Source: a virus. Taken from it: a stretch of 32,969 nucleotides of DNA. The notes beneath the pieces were generated by a model, which had not been told where the DNA came from, did no database searches, and worked only from the letters and a program-made list of their open reading frames with translations. The stretch spans positions 1-32,969 of the IMG/VR virus record IMGVR_UViG_3300044613_002555; one strand, written 5' to 3'. Shown piece by piece: positions 1 through 9,731 of the stretch (positions within the stretch are counted from its first letter, which is position 1; the number at the start of each line of letters is the position of its first letter). Position numbers and translations under genes: made by a program.

Positions 1-3000
1 GGTCTTAATGTACTATCAGGACTACCACAAAACTTATATTTTTTTGGTTGTCCCGCAATGTTAAAAATTGTTTGTTTTTTCAATGAGAACATATATAAAG
101 AACCATTGACCCAATTGTTTTGAAACACATGTGAAAATATTCCTCTACATGCAGCAAACACCATTCTAAATCTTGTTTTCCATTCAAAGAAATATGTAAC
201 ATCTTTTGGTATTGAAACAAGTAATGGACTATCAACAAATTTGTAACATCCCCCTGACATTCTTTTTCCATTCGGATTTTCACTACATGGATTTTGAACT
301 GAAAAAGATGTCCCACCGCCTTGGTAACATTTTAATACTGTCATGTTTTCACAGGAAAGTGATGCCAAAACTGTACTTGATATTTGACTCGGAGTGTCTC
401 CTGTTATATCTTGAGCATTATTTGTAGTGTCATTAGGACCATTTGTTGATGGTGCCAATGAAGTACCACCATCTTCGTCTACTGTGTAGACCGCAAAGTT
501 GTCGTTTAAAAATAAACTAAACGAGTTATTACCACTTAATTCTGTCGCACTTGATGTAGGTAGTCTATCAGACCTAAATACAATGTTAGAAGAGTTTGAA
601 ATGGAAATGTTCGATACTACCGAAGTGTGGTATGCTGGTGAATAAACTCTTGTGGTTGTTGTTGCAATGTTTATACTTGTTCCCGGAGTTGCGTTTGAAG
701 CAATTAAAGTTCCACCTTCAATATTACCTTGAGCACTTAACACACCATTTGTCCATTGGAACGCCAATTTATTATTACCAACACTTGGTTGTATATTTGA
801 ATATACACCAGGTGTGGAAGTAAAATATGATAAAGTCACAGCGTCTGATGAATAAGCTTTAAATGTTTGTTGTGACTTATCTGTTGAGTTATAAAAGTAA
901 GGTGAGTTGTTTGTAAATGCACTAAACAATGTACTATCAGGAGTAAAACCAAAAGGTGGGTGATATAATGACGCATTTGTATTATTTGAAACTAAATGTG
1001 ATTCAGGCGTTTTATAATCATTAAACCAAGCTCCACTTCCTGAGTTTTGTTGTATTGGTACATTAAGATAATAACTACCTTCAATAACAGGACCCGAACC
1101 TAAGTTAAATCCAAATAATTTCGATAGGTCATATCTTATATTTTGTTTGTCGGTGTATGGGTCCGTACCTCTTGTTAAAAATATAATTTCATAGTTTGCA
1201 AAATTATCAATAAATTTGATTGGGAATACGTAGTCACATTGTTGTACTGGTGTACCATAACAGAATCTTTGTGTCTTTTTAAACAAATATTTGTTAAGTA
1301 ATCCTCCCGTTGTGTTTGTTAATCCTGAAAACTGTGATACAGTACCTCCTGTGATAACTTGAAAATATTCAACCCCCGCAGGATATTTGTAATCTTTTCC
1401 ATCTTCAGATATATTTAATTTCAAGTTTACAGTTTGTTGTAAACCTGCTTGATTAATGTAATTAACAGGAACTGTCACTAAACTTGTTGCGTTATATGGT
1501 GTAGTTCCCGTAATACTATTAGTATTAAACTGATTGGAATTAGTTATACCCGTTAAGTTGGGGTCATTTATTAAGTTGATGTCTTGGAATGTTAAAAGTT
1601 GTCCAGGTTGTAAACCGTTGAAAGTTCCACTATCAACAAATAACATCATAACACTATCGGTAAACGGTTGTGACGCATCTAATGTTGTTGTATTTGGAAT
1701 GTTGTTTCTAACAGTTGTTTGAATTAAATTATCACCTTCAAAATATCTTTGTCTAATATTTGCTAAATTCAAAGATTGTGATAGTGTAACGTCATTCGCT
1801 AATACTTTTATTCCCCCTTGTGCCGGATATTCGGCAATTGGAGTTTTAACTAACTTATCATTATCATTTCCAAGATTTTGGAATTGGTAACCCGCCATCG
1901 CTTGGACAACTCCATTGTTAAAAGCGTCAGGGTCATTTGCCGAAGATGCTTGCGATGAGTTGTAAACACTATAAGAAGTTGTGGAATTTGTATTCGCTAA
2001 AGGACTATTATTTTCTGATGAAATTGCAACATTTGCACTTTGAGCGAATGAACTTTGACTACTATCTTCAGGAAGTGTTTCATCAGTACATGGGCAGGCC
2101 TCACAATCAGGATAAGACAACATGGGTAAAGAAATTCTTTTAAATATATTTTCTTTTCCTAATGGTTTAATTGATTGGGTTTTACAACCACCTTTAGGTC
2201 TTGCTCCAAATGTGATTGCACTTATCGCTAAACAAATACCATATATAACAACATTTATTACCCATATTAAAAGATTTATCAATATTCTTAATATTGGGTA
2301 TATAAATGCAACAAAGTGTAAAATGATTATTAAAGTTATGAACGTAGGTGTAAGTAGTATTAAAAGTAGACTTAGTAAAAAGAACAAAAAGTCAAAATTT
2401 CTTACACCATCATTAACCGGAAATCTGTTTGTGGTGGTAGTACATCGTCTATCTGTAATTTCTTTTATACCTAAATGTCTACTTCTATTGAATCCCCACT
2501 TCCATCTATCTATAAAATTTGCAACTGTATAAACTTTATTGAAATTAAATTGATAAAACTTATCATTACAGTTTACAGCCTCTTGAATCATTTGTTGACC
2601 TATTGTCGTATTCACATCCCCATAATCATCCCAATCTAAACTAAATGCGTATGATTTTAATTGTGCGGTTACGTCTGTAGGCGCATTGATGTTAGATGTG
2701 GTCCATCCCCATTCTTTAACATTTGGAACCAAATAATCTGCTCTTAATACACTTGATTCCATTCCATCTTCATTCTGATATTGGATTCTAAATCTATATT
2801 TTCCTTTTGTTGGTATACCGACATTTGGGTCTGTTGATAGTACTTGTTCACCAAACTCGTTTGTTGTTACGTAGTCCAAATTCATTGGGACGTTTACTAA
2901 CCAAGTACCGTTGTCATCAATTATTTTACCTCCTTCGGGTAGTGAATATTGTTCTAATGCCGGTCTACCGTTTACATCATAATTTATTGTTTGTCTAATT

Positions 3001-3878
3001 GCTAATATTCTTCCTTGCCCTGTGACTAAATCACATAAATTACCGGAGTCTTTTTTAGGTTTACAATTTGATTTTAAAAAGTCTTCTTCACTTGTTGAAA
3101 ACAATGAACCCATAAAAACGGCTTGAGGTGTAATTTCAATCCCTAAATCTCTTAAATCAAAATCAACTCTTGTTATTCCAACATTACAAATGTTTTCTTC
3201 ACCCCAGAAAGATGCAACGTCTATATCTTTTTTTTGATTTACTATTTGAGGTAGTGAGTCTAAATCTGTCGATGATTTAAATTGGTCCCCATCAAATTGT
3301 TCTGTAGTTCCCCGACCTAATCTTATTAAGTCTGAAGGTCTAAGTGAAAAACAACCGATGTTTGATAAGTCTAAATCTAGTATTGCGGTTTGAATACCTA
3401 ACGGTACACCAATAATCATAAAGTCACCACTTTCATTAGTTTTTACAGTGTACTTATAATACTTTTCATAAACTTCTAAAACTTCATTTCTTGTTAAAAC
3501 ATCCTCCACATCAGGAAATGTACCAGTCGGACTATGACCACCATACTCTTTAACATATGGTAATAAGTTATATCTATAACCATCTTCGTTTTTTTGGTCA
3601 GGTCTTTTATAAGGGTATAATGTGGATATAATTGGGTCGTTTTCGTCAATAGCATCCAATGGAACAAAAATAGATACATTTGCGTTTGGAACACCGTACC
3701 CACCATTAACAACAACTCTACCTGCAACAACACCGTAGTCGGCACAAAATCTTGTATATACATCTTCTTGTCTTAACTTTAAAGATAGTATCTCTAAAAA
3801 GTCAAAATCCTGTGTTACGTTAATTCTTAGATTTTGGTCTTTTGTTGGTTGAGCCTTTAGTCTATATGTTTTGGTCAT
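1..3878 (-). CDS. Very large virion/tail protein with transmembrane segment (partial, 3' end beyond left edge)
   Basis: I read an uninterrupted frame from the ATG at 3878-3876 to the left edge, about 1292 codons, with no stop. Residues about 50-170 resemble a carboxypeptidase-regulatory-like beta sandwich: GRVVVNGGYGVPNANVSIF, then after an insert of about 65 residues NESGDFMIIGVPLG. Residues about 494-558 are an almost uncharged hydrophobic stretch long enough for two or three membrane helices (for example FLFFLLSLLLILL and INLLIWVINVVIYGICLAIS). A basic patch and a Cys-rich motif (CEACPC, about residue 590) follow. The remainder is rich in Ser, Thr, Asn and Gly, like tail or fibre proteins. 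The gene lies 74 bases after gp6; in T4 that position is held by gp7 (about 1030 residues), but I see no gp7 signature. A virion role is inferred from position and composition; the family is not recognised. Confidence 0.85.
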   Translation of the reverse strand, partial: MTKTYRLKAQPTKDQNLRINVTQDFDFLEILSLKLRQEDVYTRFCADYGVVAGRVVVNGGYGVPNANVSIFVPLDAIDENDPIISTLYPYKRPDQKNEDGYRYNLLPYVKEYGGHSPTGTFPDVEDVLTRNEVLEVYEKYYKYTVKTNESGDFMIIGVPLGIQTAILDLDLSNIGCFSLRPSDLIRLGRGTTEQFDGDQFKSSTDLDSLPQIVNQKKDIDVASFWGEENICNVGITRVDFDLRDLGIEITPQAVFMGSLFSTSEEDFLKSNCKPKKDSGNLCDLVTGQGRILAIRQTINYDVNGRPALEQYSLPEGGKIIDDNGTWLVNVPMNLDYVTTNEFGEQVLSTDPNVGIPTKGKYRFRIQYQNEDGMESSVLRADYLVPNVKEWGWTTSNINAPTDVTAQLKSYAFSLDWDDYGDVNTTIGQQMIQEAVNCNDKFYQFNFNKVYTVANFIDRWKWGFNRSRHLGIKEITDRRCTTTTNRFPVNDGVRNFDFLFFLLSLLLILLTPTFITLIIILHFVAFIYPILRILINLLIWVINVVIYGICLAISAITFGARPKGGCKTQSIKPLGKENIFKRISLPMLSYPDCEACPCTDETLPEDSSQSSFAQSANVAISSENNSPLANTNSTTSYSVYNSSQASSANDPDAFNNGVVQAMAGYQFQNLGNDNDKLVKTPIAEYPAQGGIKVLANDVTLSQSLNLANIRQRYFEGDNLIQTTVRNNIPNTTTLDASQPFTDSVMMLFVDSGTFNGLQPGQLLTFQDINLINDPNLTGITNSNQFNTNSITGTTPYNATSLVTVPVNYINQAGLQQTVNLKLNISEDGKDYKYPAGVEYFQVITGGTVSQFSGLTNTTGGLLNKYLFKKTQRFCYGTPVQQCDYVFPIKFIDNFANYEIIFLTRGTDPYTDKQNIRYDLSKLFGFNLGSGPVIEGSYYLNVPIQQNSGSGAWFNDYKTPESHLVSNNTNASLYHPPFGFTPDSTLFSAFTNNSPYFYNSTDKSQQTFKAYSSDAVTLSYFTSTPGVYSNIQPSVGNNKLAFQWTNGVLSAQGNIEGGTLIASNATPGTSINIATTTTRVYSPAYHTSVVSNISISNSSNIVFRSDRLPTSSATELSGNNSFSLFLNDNFAVYTVDEDGGTSLAPSTNGPNDTTNNAQDITGDTPSQISSTVLASLSCENMTVLKCYQGGGTSFSVQNPCSENPNGKRMSGGCYKFVDSPLLVSIPKDVTYFFEWKTRFRMVFAACRGIFSHVFQNNWVNGSLYMFSLKKQTIFNIAGQPKKYKFCGSPDSTLR

Positions 3879-3890
3879 TTACTGTTTTAA

Positions 3891-3898
3891 AATAAATA
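3891..3898 (-). promoter_or_regulatory. TATTTATT element upstream of the left-edge large gene
   Basis: The coding strand reads TATTTATT, then 12 bases, then the ATG at 3878. The same arrangement precedes several other structural genes in the window. It may be a late-type -10 element; this is inferred from recurrence only. Confidence 0.3.
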
Positions 3899-3952
3899 GA
3901 TAATTTAGGTTTTTTATTTAAAACTAATAACCTTAAAAATAAAATAAATGAT

Positions 3953-5791
3953 TTAGTAGAAGTCTACGGTTCTTAGTTGTTTTACCCTTACATTAATATC
4001 TCTAGAATCAAATCTGATTTGATATATTTGGTCTGGTTCGGCAAATAAGGTGTCGTCAATTAATAAAATTTCTTTGGTTTCCGCATCGGCGTACCTTTGA
4101 GATGTTTCAGATGACGAATATTGACCCCCTGTTCTGTTATATATTTTCAAATCTGTTAATGTATTAACACCTGCAACGTCTTGTATTAATCTTCTAATAT
4201 CAGAAACGTTTACATTTTGACCTAAATCTCTGTTTTGCGGATTCATGTAAGTTGATACTTGGTCAATAATTTGAGTAATTATTTGACTTTGAGCGGTATT
4301 ATTTTCGATTACAACAGATATTTCAAACTCTAAATCTATTACCTTTGCGACATCAATTGATATGTAGTCATTTATCATTCTATACTTAGACAAATAGGTT
4401 GCCAAGTTTGTTTTAATTGCGTTTGGAACTGTTTGTGTTAGATTCCCGTCTGAATCATATGATAAAATTTGTACAGTAACTTTGTTATTATTTTCTGTAA
4501 TCGCGACTTTGGCAGGTGCCCCAAATTTACCTGGCATTGTATCGATTAAAGATTTATAGTCATTAACTGTCACCGCTCTTTTTTGTGCCGCAAAGTTAAA
4601 ACTAACCATGTTTCTTGCCTCTTCAATTGTTGGTTGGTTTGCTCCTCCAACCGCACTTGTTACATTATTAATTTTTAATGATTGTACAACACTTTGATTG
4701 ATTTGTGATGATGGTCCGTTTACCGCTAAATTAACTAATCCAACTTGGTTGATTGAACCAACACCAACATTTGATGCAGTTCCTCCACCTACTCGGTACT
4801 GAACAAATAGTGTTGTGTTAGGTGTTACTGTAAGTCCCAATCCGATATTATTTTGATAATTTTGTATTTTTAATGGGGTTCCAAGATTTGCAAATTGTTG
4901 AAGTTGTTGATTTGGTGTTGTCGTTGCTGCCCCAAATTGTACCTTCATATAACTTTCGGGTGTGTATTCTGTTATAAATCTGTTGTCAGTTTTTATATAT
5001 TGACCAACTTTAACGCCAGCATTGTCTATTGGTTTTGTGGGGTCCTCAATAAAAACTGTGTCTTCCGCCAATGCGTCAACTTCATACCATTTGTTCTGTG
5101 ATGTTATAAATTCAGCATTTGTTGGGGTTGATTGGTATTGTGTTCCGTCTTTTTGTATGATTGTTGTAACAGACAAAACATTCTTTTCAGGTAAAAAGAA
5201 ACTATAGAAAGGAACTACGTCTGCAGCATTTACAACTTGTTTATATATTTTAGTAACACCATTAACAACAACTTCTCTTTTAGTTATTATATAACTTGTT
5301 ATTTTATTATTGTTGTCAAAAACAGGGGTTTTGGTTCTATTATTTACCCCTTCGTTGTTATATTGTGTAGAAAAATCAACATCATAGACTGTTTCAAATG
5401 TTTGCCCTCCACCATTAAACTGAGCCCCCGCTCTTAAAATACCTAAGTATCTTGAATCTTCATTGTCACCAAATGCCGGAACTTGTATTGATATTTCCAC
5501 AAGAGCAACTGAAGGTCTAAATCCCGGTATTTTCAAACCATAGGTTCTTGCAATATTAAAAATAGAAGACCTTTGTTGTGCATATTGTAAGACAGTTTCT
5601 TGAATACTTCTATCGATATGAAAATGTAAATTATCTCCAATCGCAGCATTTAAATCCATCAAAACTGAAAAGATTGAAGCGTCATTAAAATTTTGAATTA
5701 TTTCAGGATAATACTGTTGGGTATAGTTGATTAAGTCCTTTCTTAGACTTTCAAAATCCCTACTTGTATAATTAATTTTTTGAGTTGCCAT
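3953..5791 (-). CDS. gp6: Baseplate wedge protein, T4 gp6 / Baseplate_J type
   Basis: The product has 612 residues (T4 gp6 has 660) and should be a structural wedge subunit that helps close the baseplate ring around the tail hub. The N-terminal region has the gp6-like signature with NDASIFSVLMDLNAAIGDNL and the segment after it, in which helices precede a conserved turn (ARTYGLKIPGFRPS). The C-terminal half carries the Baseplate_J-type segment AVTVNDYKSLI (about residue 405) followed by alternating beta/alpha elements. It starts two bases after the gp25 stop, so the two are probably translated together. No Shine-Dalgarno sequence is visible; the leader is AT-rich. Family assignment is by pattern recognition; the role follows from the family. 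Confidence 0.85.
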   Translation of the reverse strand: MATQKINYTSRDFESLRKDLINYTQQYYPEIIQNFNDASIFSVLMDLNAAIGDNLHFHIDRSIQETVLQYAQQRSSIFNIARTYGLKIPGFRPSVALVEISIQVPAFGDNEDSRYLGILRAGAQFNGGGQTFETVYDVDFSTQYNNEGVNNRTKTPVFDNNNKITSYIITKREVVVNGVTKIYKQVVNAADVVPFYSFFLPEKNVLSVTTIIQKDGTQYQSTPTNAEFITSQNKWYEVDALAEDTVFIEDPTKPIDNAGVKVGQYIKTDNRFITEYTPESYMKVQFGAATTTPNQQLQQFANLGTPLKIQNYQNNIGLGLTVTPNTTLFVQYRVGGGTASNVGVGSINQVGLVNLAVNGPSSQINQSVVQSLKINNVTSAVGGANQPTIEEARNMVSFNFAAQKRAVTVNDYKSLIDTMPGKFGAPAKVAITENNNKVTVQILSYDSDGNLTQTVPNAIKTNLATYLSKYRMINDYISIDVAKVIDLEFEISVVIENNTAQSQIITQIIDQVSTYMNPQNRDLGQNVNVSDIRRLIQDVAGVNTLTDLKIYNRTGGQYSSSETSQRYADAETKEILLIDDTLFAEPDQIYQIRFDSRDINVRVKQLRTVDFY

Positions 5792-5793
5792 AA

Positions 5794-6258
5794 TTATATG
5801 TTAATTATTATAAATTCTCTTGAACCAAACGAGTTGTTGTCGTCCGTATAATCTATTGTAAGTTTAGCTGTGTATTCTTGAGTTGCTCTACCAGGTATTC
5901 TATATATATCACTTGTTCCTAATAACTCTTGGTTAATGTCACCTGGAGCCTCATCTGATTGTAAATATGGAACCACTTTAATTTCATTTATAGTTAAATT
6001 TGGTATGTACTTGTCAACCTGTTGTTGTATTTCAGATTTGATTCCGTCAAACGTTTCACCATCCAAAGGGTCAAAAATAAATTCATATATACGTGTTCCA
6101 AAATCAGGATTATAATATCTACTACCTCTTGCGGTTAATATCAAATGTAAAAGGTCTGCCCGTATCTCATCACCAGCATTTTCGGTTAAATCAAAATAAT
6201 AAGATTTTGGACTATCCCTAAAGGGAAAATTAACACCATAAGTTCTTCCATCTGCCAT
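5794..6258 (-). CDS. gp25: Baseplate wedge protein, T4 gp25 / gpW family
   Basis: The product has 154 residues (T4 gp25 has 132). Members of this lysozyme-like-fold family link the wedge to the first sheath layer and are among the most conserved parts of contractile tails. Recognisable features are the N-terminal FPFRDSPKSYYFDLTENAGD, the core LILTARGSRYYNPDFGTRIYEFIFDPLDG (compare the family pattern T..GER...P.FG..L...lFeP), and the later helix IKSEIQQQVDKYIPNL. It is the first gene after the nrdA terminator and is followed by gp6 with a two-base gap. The gp25-gp6 pairing is itself typical of contractile tail loci. Confidence 0.9.
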   Translation of the reverse strand: MADGRTYGVNFPFRDSPKSYYFDLTENAGDEIRADLLHLILTARGSRYYNPDFGTRIYEFIFDPLDGETFDGIKSEIQQQVDKYIPNLTINEIKVVPYLQSDEAPGDINQELLGTSDIYRIPGRATQEYTAKLTIDYTDDNNSFGSREFIIINI

Positions 6259-6298
6259 ATTACATAAATATAATATCCAACATTTTTAGTTAAATAGA

Positions 6299-6306
6299 TA
6301 TAAATA
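6299..6306 (-). promoter_or_regulatory. TATTTATA element between nrdA terminator and gp25
   Basis: TATTTATA on the coding strand overlaps the end of the T-tract of the nrdA terminator and lies 40 bases before the gp25 ATG. A second, poorer copy (ATATTTATG) lies only a few bases before the ATG. It could restart transcription for the late baseplate unit. Confidence 0.3.
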
Positions 6307-6330
6307 AAAAATCCGAGTATAACTCGGATT
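6300..6330 (-). terminator. Rho-independent terminator after nrdA
   Basis: A perfect 9-bp stem (AATCCGAGT / ACTCGGATT, 6310-6318 with 6322-6330) with a 3-base loop is followed on the minus strand by TTTTTTATTTA. It begins five bases after the nrdA stop and separates the nucleotide/replication operon from the gp25-gp6 unit. Confidence 0.85.
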
Positions 6331-6335
6331 AATTT

Positions 6336-8759
6336 TTAAGAAGAACAACCAAAACAATCAAAGTCTGAATTAGTTGGTTTTGGTGGAAGATTCATATATG
6401 AATAATCTACTTTTGGTTCAACCGGTGAAACTTTTGGTTTTTCCTTTTTTGTAACATCTAAAGCCAAGTGTTTTGCTCCTGTTGAAATGGCCTTTGTTCT
6501 TACATAATAACAAAGAGTCTTTAGACCTTTTTCCCATCCATAAAAATGTGAAGATGTTATTTTAGAAAGTGTTGGGTTAGACATGTAAATATTCATAGAT
6601 TGTGATTGGTCAATAAACGGAGCTCTTTCGGCAGCCATGTCAATCAATTCTCTTTGTGAAATTTCCCAAATTGTTTTGTATTTTGGAATCAAATGTTCAA
6701 TTCTTTTAACCTTTCTATTATAACCTTTTTCTTCAGTATCTAAGTAATTGTTGAAATTAATATTTTGAATTGAACCTTCATTCATAATAATTTCATTTTT
6801 TAAATCCTCGGACCAAATTCCAATTTTTTCAAAGTCGTTGATTAGGTATTTGTTTACAATCATAATTTCACCTCCAACAACACGTCTATTAAATAAAGCC
6901 GAATGTGCGGGTTCTGTCATTTCGAATGAACCTGTAATTTTGGCGGAAGATGCTACAGGCATTTGAGCGGTGAATAATGAATTACACACCCCATAAGTCA
7001 TCACGTCTTCTTTCAAGGTTTTCCAATCCATAAACAAATCTTCTTCAGAGAGTCCCCACATATCAAATTGAAAAATCCCTTGTGACATAGGTGAACCTTT
7101 GAAAAACTCATATGGGGTTCTCAAACCTTTTTTACACAAGTCATTACTTTCAAGAATAGCCGCGTAATAGATTGTTTCAAAAATGTTTTTATTTAATTTT
7201 TTAGCCTCAGGTGAGGTAAATATGTAATCCATTAAATAAAATACATCAGCCAATCCTTGTGTTCCAATTGCAATTGCTCTTTGTTCTAAACCACCTCTAT
7301 GACCTTTTTCAGTAGAATAGTTATTTTTATCAATAACATTATTTAATGCTCTAACAACTTTTCTAACTTCACTTATTAATAAAGAATAATCAAACTGTCC
7401 GTCTTTGATATAATTTTTTAACACTATTGAAGACAAAGTACAAATTGCTGTGGTCTTTTCATCTGTATATTGGTAAATCTCATTACATAGGTTAGACTGT
7501 TTAATTACTCCAATATTTTGGTGGTTAGTTTTTTTGTTTGCACTATCTTTAGAACATAAATAAGGAACTCCCGTTTCTACTTGAGACTCAATAATTTTAG
7601 TCCAAATGTCTTGTGCTTTAACTTTTTTACCAAGACCCATACTAACTGCCGTGTTATACACTTCTTCGTATTCATCTCCAAAACATTCTTGTAATGCCTT
7701 TAGTCCTGCCTTTTTAATATCATTAGGACAGAATAAATACCAATCGGCGTTGTTCTTAACCGCATTCATAAAGTTGTCAGGAATCCAAAGTGCTGTAAAT
7801 AAATCACGAGCTCTTAGTTCTTCGGCTCCTGTGTTCTTTTTAATATCTAATAAATCAAATATGTCTTTGTGCCAAGGTTCAAGATATATTGCCGCACTAC
7901 CCGGTCTTCTACCTTGTTGATTAAAAAATCTTAAAGACTCATTAACGATTTTTAAATATTTTAACAATCCCCCTGCGTAACCACCTGAACTTGAAATTCT
8001 ACTTTCTTTACTTCTTATGTTAGACATTGAAAGTCCAATCCCGGCAGCATCCGATGAATAAGTTGAAATATCATTCATTGTATTTAACAATCCTTCTCTT
8101 GAGTCTGAATCGTTGTAGTGTAAAACACAAGACGCAAGTTGTGGTGTTTTGGTGCCAGAGTTAATCATAATTGGTGTTGCTGGTGAAATAAGTTGAGTCG
8201 ATAAAGAGTTATAATACTCTAACGCATCTTCTAATGTATTAGTAACCCATATCGCAACTCTCATATACATATGTTGTGGTCGTTCAACAACTTTACCATT
8301 TGGTCTTTTTAACAAATACATTTCTTGTAATGACCTCCAAGCAAAATAATCAAAGTTATAATCGTTGTCATGTTTAATTGCAACGTCGACAGTATCTTCA
8401 CCGTAATATTCAATTCGTTTAATTAATTCTTCATTAACAACTCCATCCTCGTAAAGTAATCTCATAGTCTTTGAAAAACTTTCATCAGTTTCTTTATGAT
8501 ATGAAGATATTGCAACCGACGAAGCCATTCTTGAATAGTCGTGATGACTTCCTGTATAGGCTGCCGCAATCTCATAAATTAACTTATCAAGTTCTTTAGT
8601 TGTTACTTCCCCCTCAGTCGGAACCGATGTGATTACTTTAATAAAAATTTCATCTGAGTTTACGTTCAAACCTTTTGCTGAACGTTTTACTCTGTTATAA
8701 ATTTTTTGTGGATTGAACGCCACGTTCTCTCCATTTCTTTTTGTTATTTTTAATGACAT
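6336..8759 (-). CDS. nrdA: Class Ia ribonucleotide reductase, large (catalytic) subunit
   Basis: The product has 807 residues. It reduces ribonucleoside diphosphates to deoxy forms together with NrdB, supplying dNTPs for phage replication. An ATP-cone occupies about residues 1-90. Catalytic residues are placed as in the family: C211 (QLASC) and C440 (AICTLSS) form the redox pair, and N423, C425 and E427 lie in SNLCNEI. The tyrosine pair Y751-Y752 carries the radical relay. The C-terminal CFGC (C802, C805) is the disulfide shuttle. The 15-residue spacing from C425 to C440 matches the eukaryotic/Bacteroidota-like subtype rather than the E. coli NrdA spacing. No intein or frame break is seen. 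It follows nrdB by ten bases and is the last gene of its operon. Confidence 0.97.
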   Translation of the reverse strand: MSLKITKRNGENVAFNPQKIYNRVKRSAKGLNVNSDEIFIKVITSVPTEGEVTTKELDKLIYEIAAAYTGSHHDYSRMASSVAISSYHKETDESFSKTMRLLYEDGVVNEELIKRIEYYGEDTVDVAIKHDNDYNFDYFAWRSLQEMYLLKRPNGKVVERPQHMYMRVAIWVTNTLEDALEYYNSLSTQLISPATPIMINSGTKTPQLASCVLHYNDSDSREGLLNTMNDISTYSSDAAGIGLSMSNIRSKESRISSSGGYAGGLLKYLKIVNESLRFFNQQGRRPGSAAIYLEPWHKDIFDLLDIKKNTGAEELRARDLFTALWIPDNFMNAVKNNADWYLFCPNDIKKAGLKALQECFGDEYEEVYNTAVSMGLGKKVKAQDIWTKIIESQVETGVPYLCSKDSANKKTNHQNIGVIKQSNLCNEIYQYTDEKTTAICTLSSIVLKNYIKDGQFDYSLLISEVRKVVRALNNVIDKNNYSTEKGHRGGLEQRAIAIGTQGLADVFYLMDYIFTSPEAKKLNKNIFETIYYAAILESNDLCKKGLRTPYEFFKGSPMSQGIFQFDMWGLSEEDLFMDWKTLKEDVMTYGVCNSLFTAQMPVASSAKITGSFEMTEPAHSALFNRRVVGGEIMIVNKYLINDFEKIGIWSEDLKNEIIMNEGSIQNINFNNYLDTEEKGYNRKVKRIEHLIPKYKTIWEISQRELIDMAAERAPFIDQSQSMNIYMSNPTLSKITSSHFYGWEKGLKTLCYYVRTKAISTGAKHLALDVTKKEKPKVSPVEPKVDYSYMNLPPKPTNSDFDCFGCSS

Positions 8760-8769
8760 ATTAATAAAT

Positions 8770-9717
8770 TTAAAAATCTTCTGTGAATGTTATAGTTTCG
8801 TTTAACTTTGCTTTTTGGTATTCCATTGTTCTTGATTCAAAGAAATTACCTTTTGTTTCAACCGCAATTTGTTCCATGAATTTAAATGGTTGTTCAACAT
8901 TAAATTCTTTACTACAACCCATCTTAACCAATAAACCATCAACAACAAACTCTAAGTATTGTTTCATTAGATTAGAGTTCATACCGATTAAAGATACTGG
9001 AAGTGATTCAGTGATAAATTCTTTTTCAATTTCTAATGCTGAAAGTAGAATTTCTTTGATTCTTTTTTCTGATGGTCTTTCTTCTAAGTGGTTATTTAAT
9101 AAGTGAATTGCAAAATCACAATGTAAATTTTCATCTTTAAAGATAAGTGAATTAGCATTACATAATCCTTGCATAATACCTCTTGATTTCATCCAAAAAA
9201 TAGAACAAAAAGAACCTGAAAAGAAAATACCTTCAACGGCAGCAAACGCAACTAACCTTTCGGCAAATGACGCCTTTTCAATCCATTCTAATGCCCATTT
9301 AGCTTTCTTTTGAACAGCCGGTAATCTATCAATCGCATTGAAACATTCGTCCTTTTCTTTAGCGTTTGAGATATACGTATCAATCAATAATGAATACATT
9401 AATGAGTGAATGTTTTCCATAGCCAATTGAAACCCGTAGAAAAATTTAGCTTCAGGATATTGAACTTCACGATAAAAGTTTTCAGCCAAGTTTTCATTCA
9501 CAATACCATCTGACGCCGCAAAAAATGACAGTACATTCTTAATGAAGAATTTTTCATTTTCTGTCAAATTTTCCCAATCTCTGATGTCATTTGTTAAATC
9601 GACTTCTTCTGCTGTCCAAAATGCAGCTTGGTGTTGTTTGTAAAATTCCCATATATCATTGTGTTCAATTGGGAAGATGACGAACCGACCAGGATTTTCT
9701 GTTAATATTTTTTCCAT
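8770..9717 (-). CDS. nrdB: Class Ia ribonucleotide reductase, small (radical) subunit
   Basis: The product has 315 residues. It holds the di-iron/tyrosyl radical cofactor that activates NrdA. Metal ligands are all visible: D70 (FFAASDGIV), E101 and H104 (AMENIHS), E162 ([10 protein letters not shown]), E196 and H199 (KDENLH). The radical tyrosine is Y108 in [11 protein letters not shown], so this is a tyrosyl-radical enzyme, not a Tyr-less variant. The motifs [13 protein letters not shown] and YSLLIDTYI are the wording of eukaryotic-type R2 proteins. The C-terminus ends in an acidic-aromatic tail (TFTEDF), which in this family docks onto the large subunit. It lies 14 bases after the helicase gene and 10 before nrdA. 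Confidence 0.97.
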   Translation of the reverse strand: MEKILTENPGRFVIFPIEHNDIWEFYKQHQAAFWTAEEVDLTNDIRDWENLTENEKFFIKNVLSFFAASDGIVNENLAENFYREVQYPEAKFFYGFQLAMENIHSLMYSLLIDTYISNAKEKDECFNAIDRLPAVQKKAKWALEWIEKASFAERLVAFAAVEGIFFSGSFCSIFWMKSRGIMQGLCNANSLIFKDENLHCDFAIHLLNNHLEERPSEKRIKEILLSALEIEKEFITESLPVSLIGMNSNLMKQYLEFVVDGLLVKMGCSKEFNVEQPFKFMEQIAVETKGNFFESRTMEYQKAKLNETITFTEDF

Positions 9718-9731
9718 AATTTTTAATTAAT

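Noticed and set aside
2122-2532. Hydrophobic 136-codon frame on the plus strand
   Set aside because: It lies antisense to the membrane-segment region of the left-edge gene; its hydrophobicity comes from the AT-rich codons of that region.
3907-3933. Hairpin AGGTT/AACCT between gp6 and the left-edge gene as terminator
   Set aside because: The stem is short and imperfect and no T-run follows on either strand.
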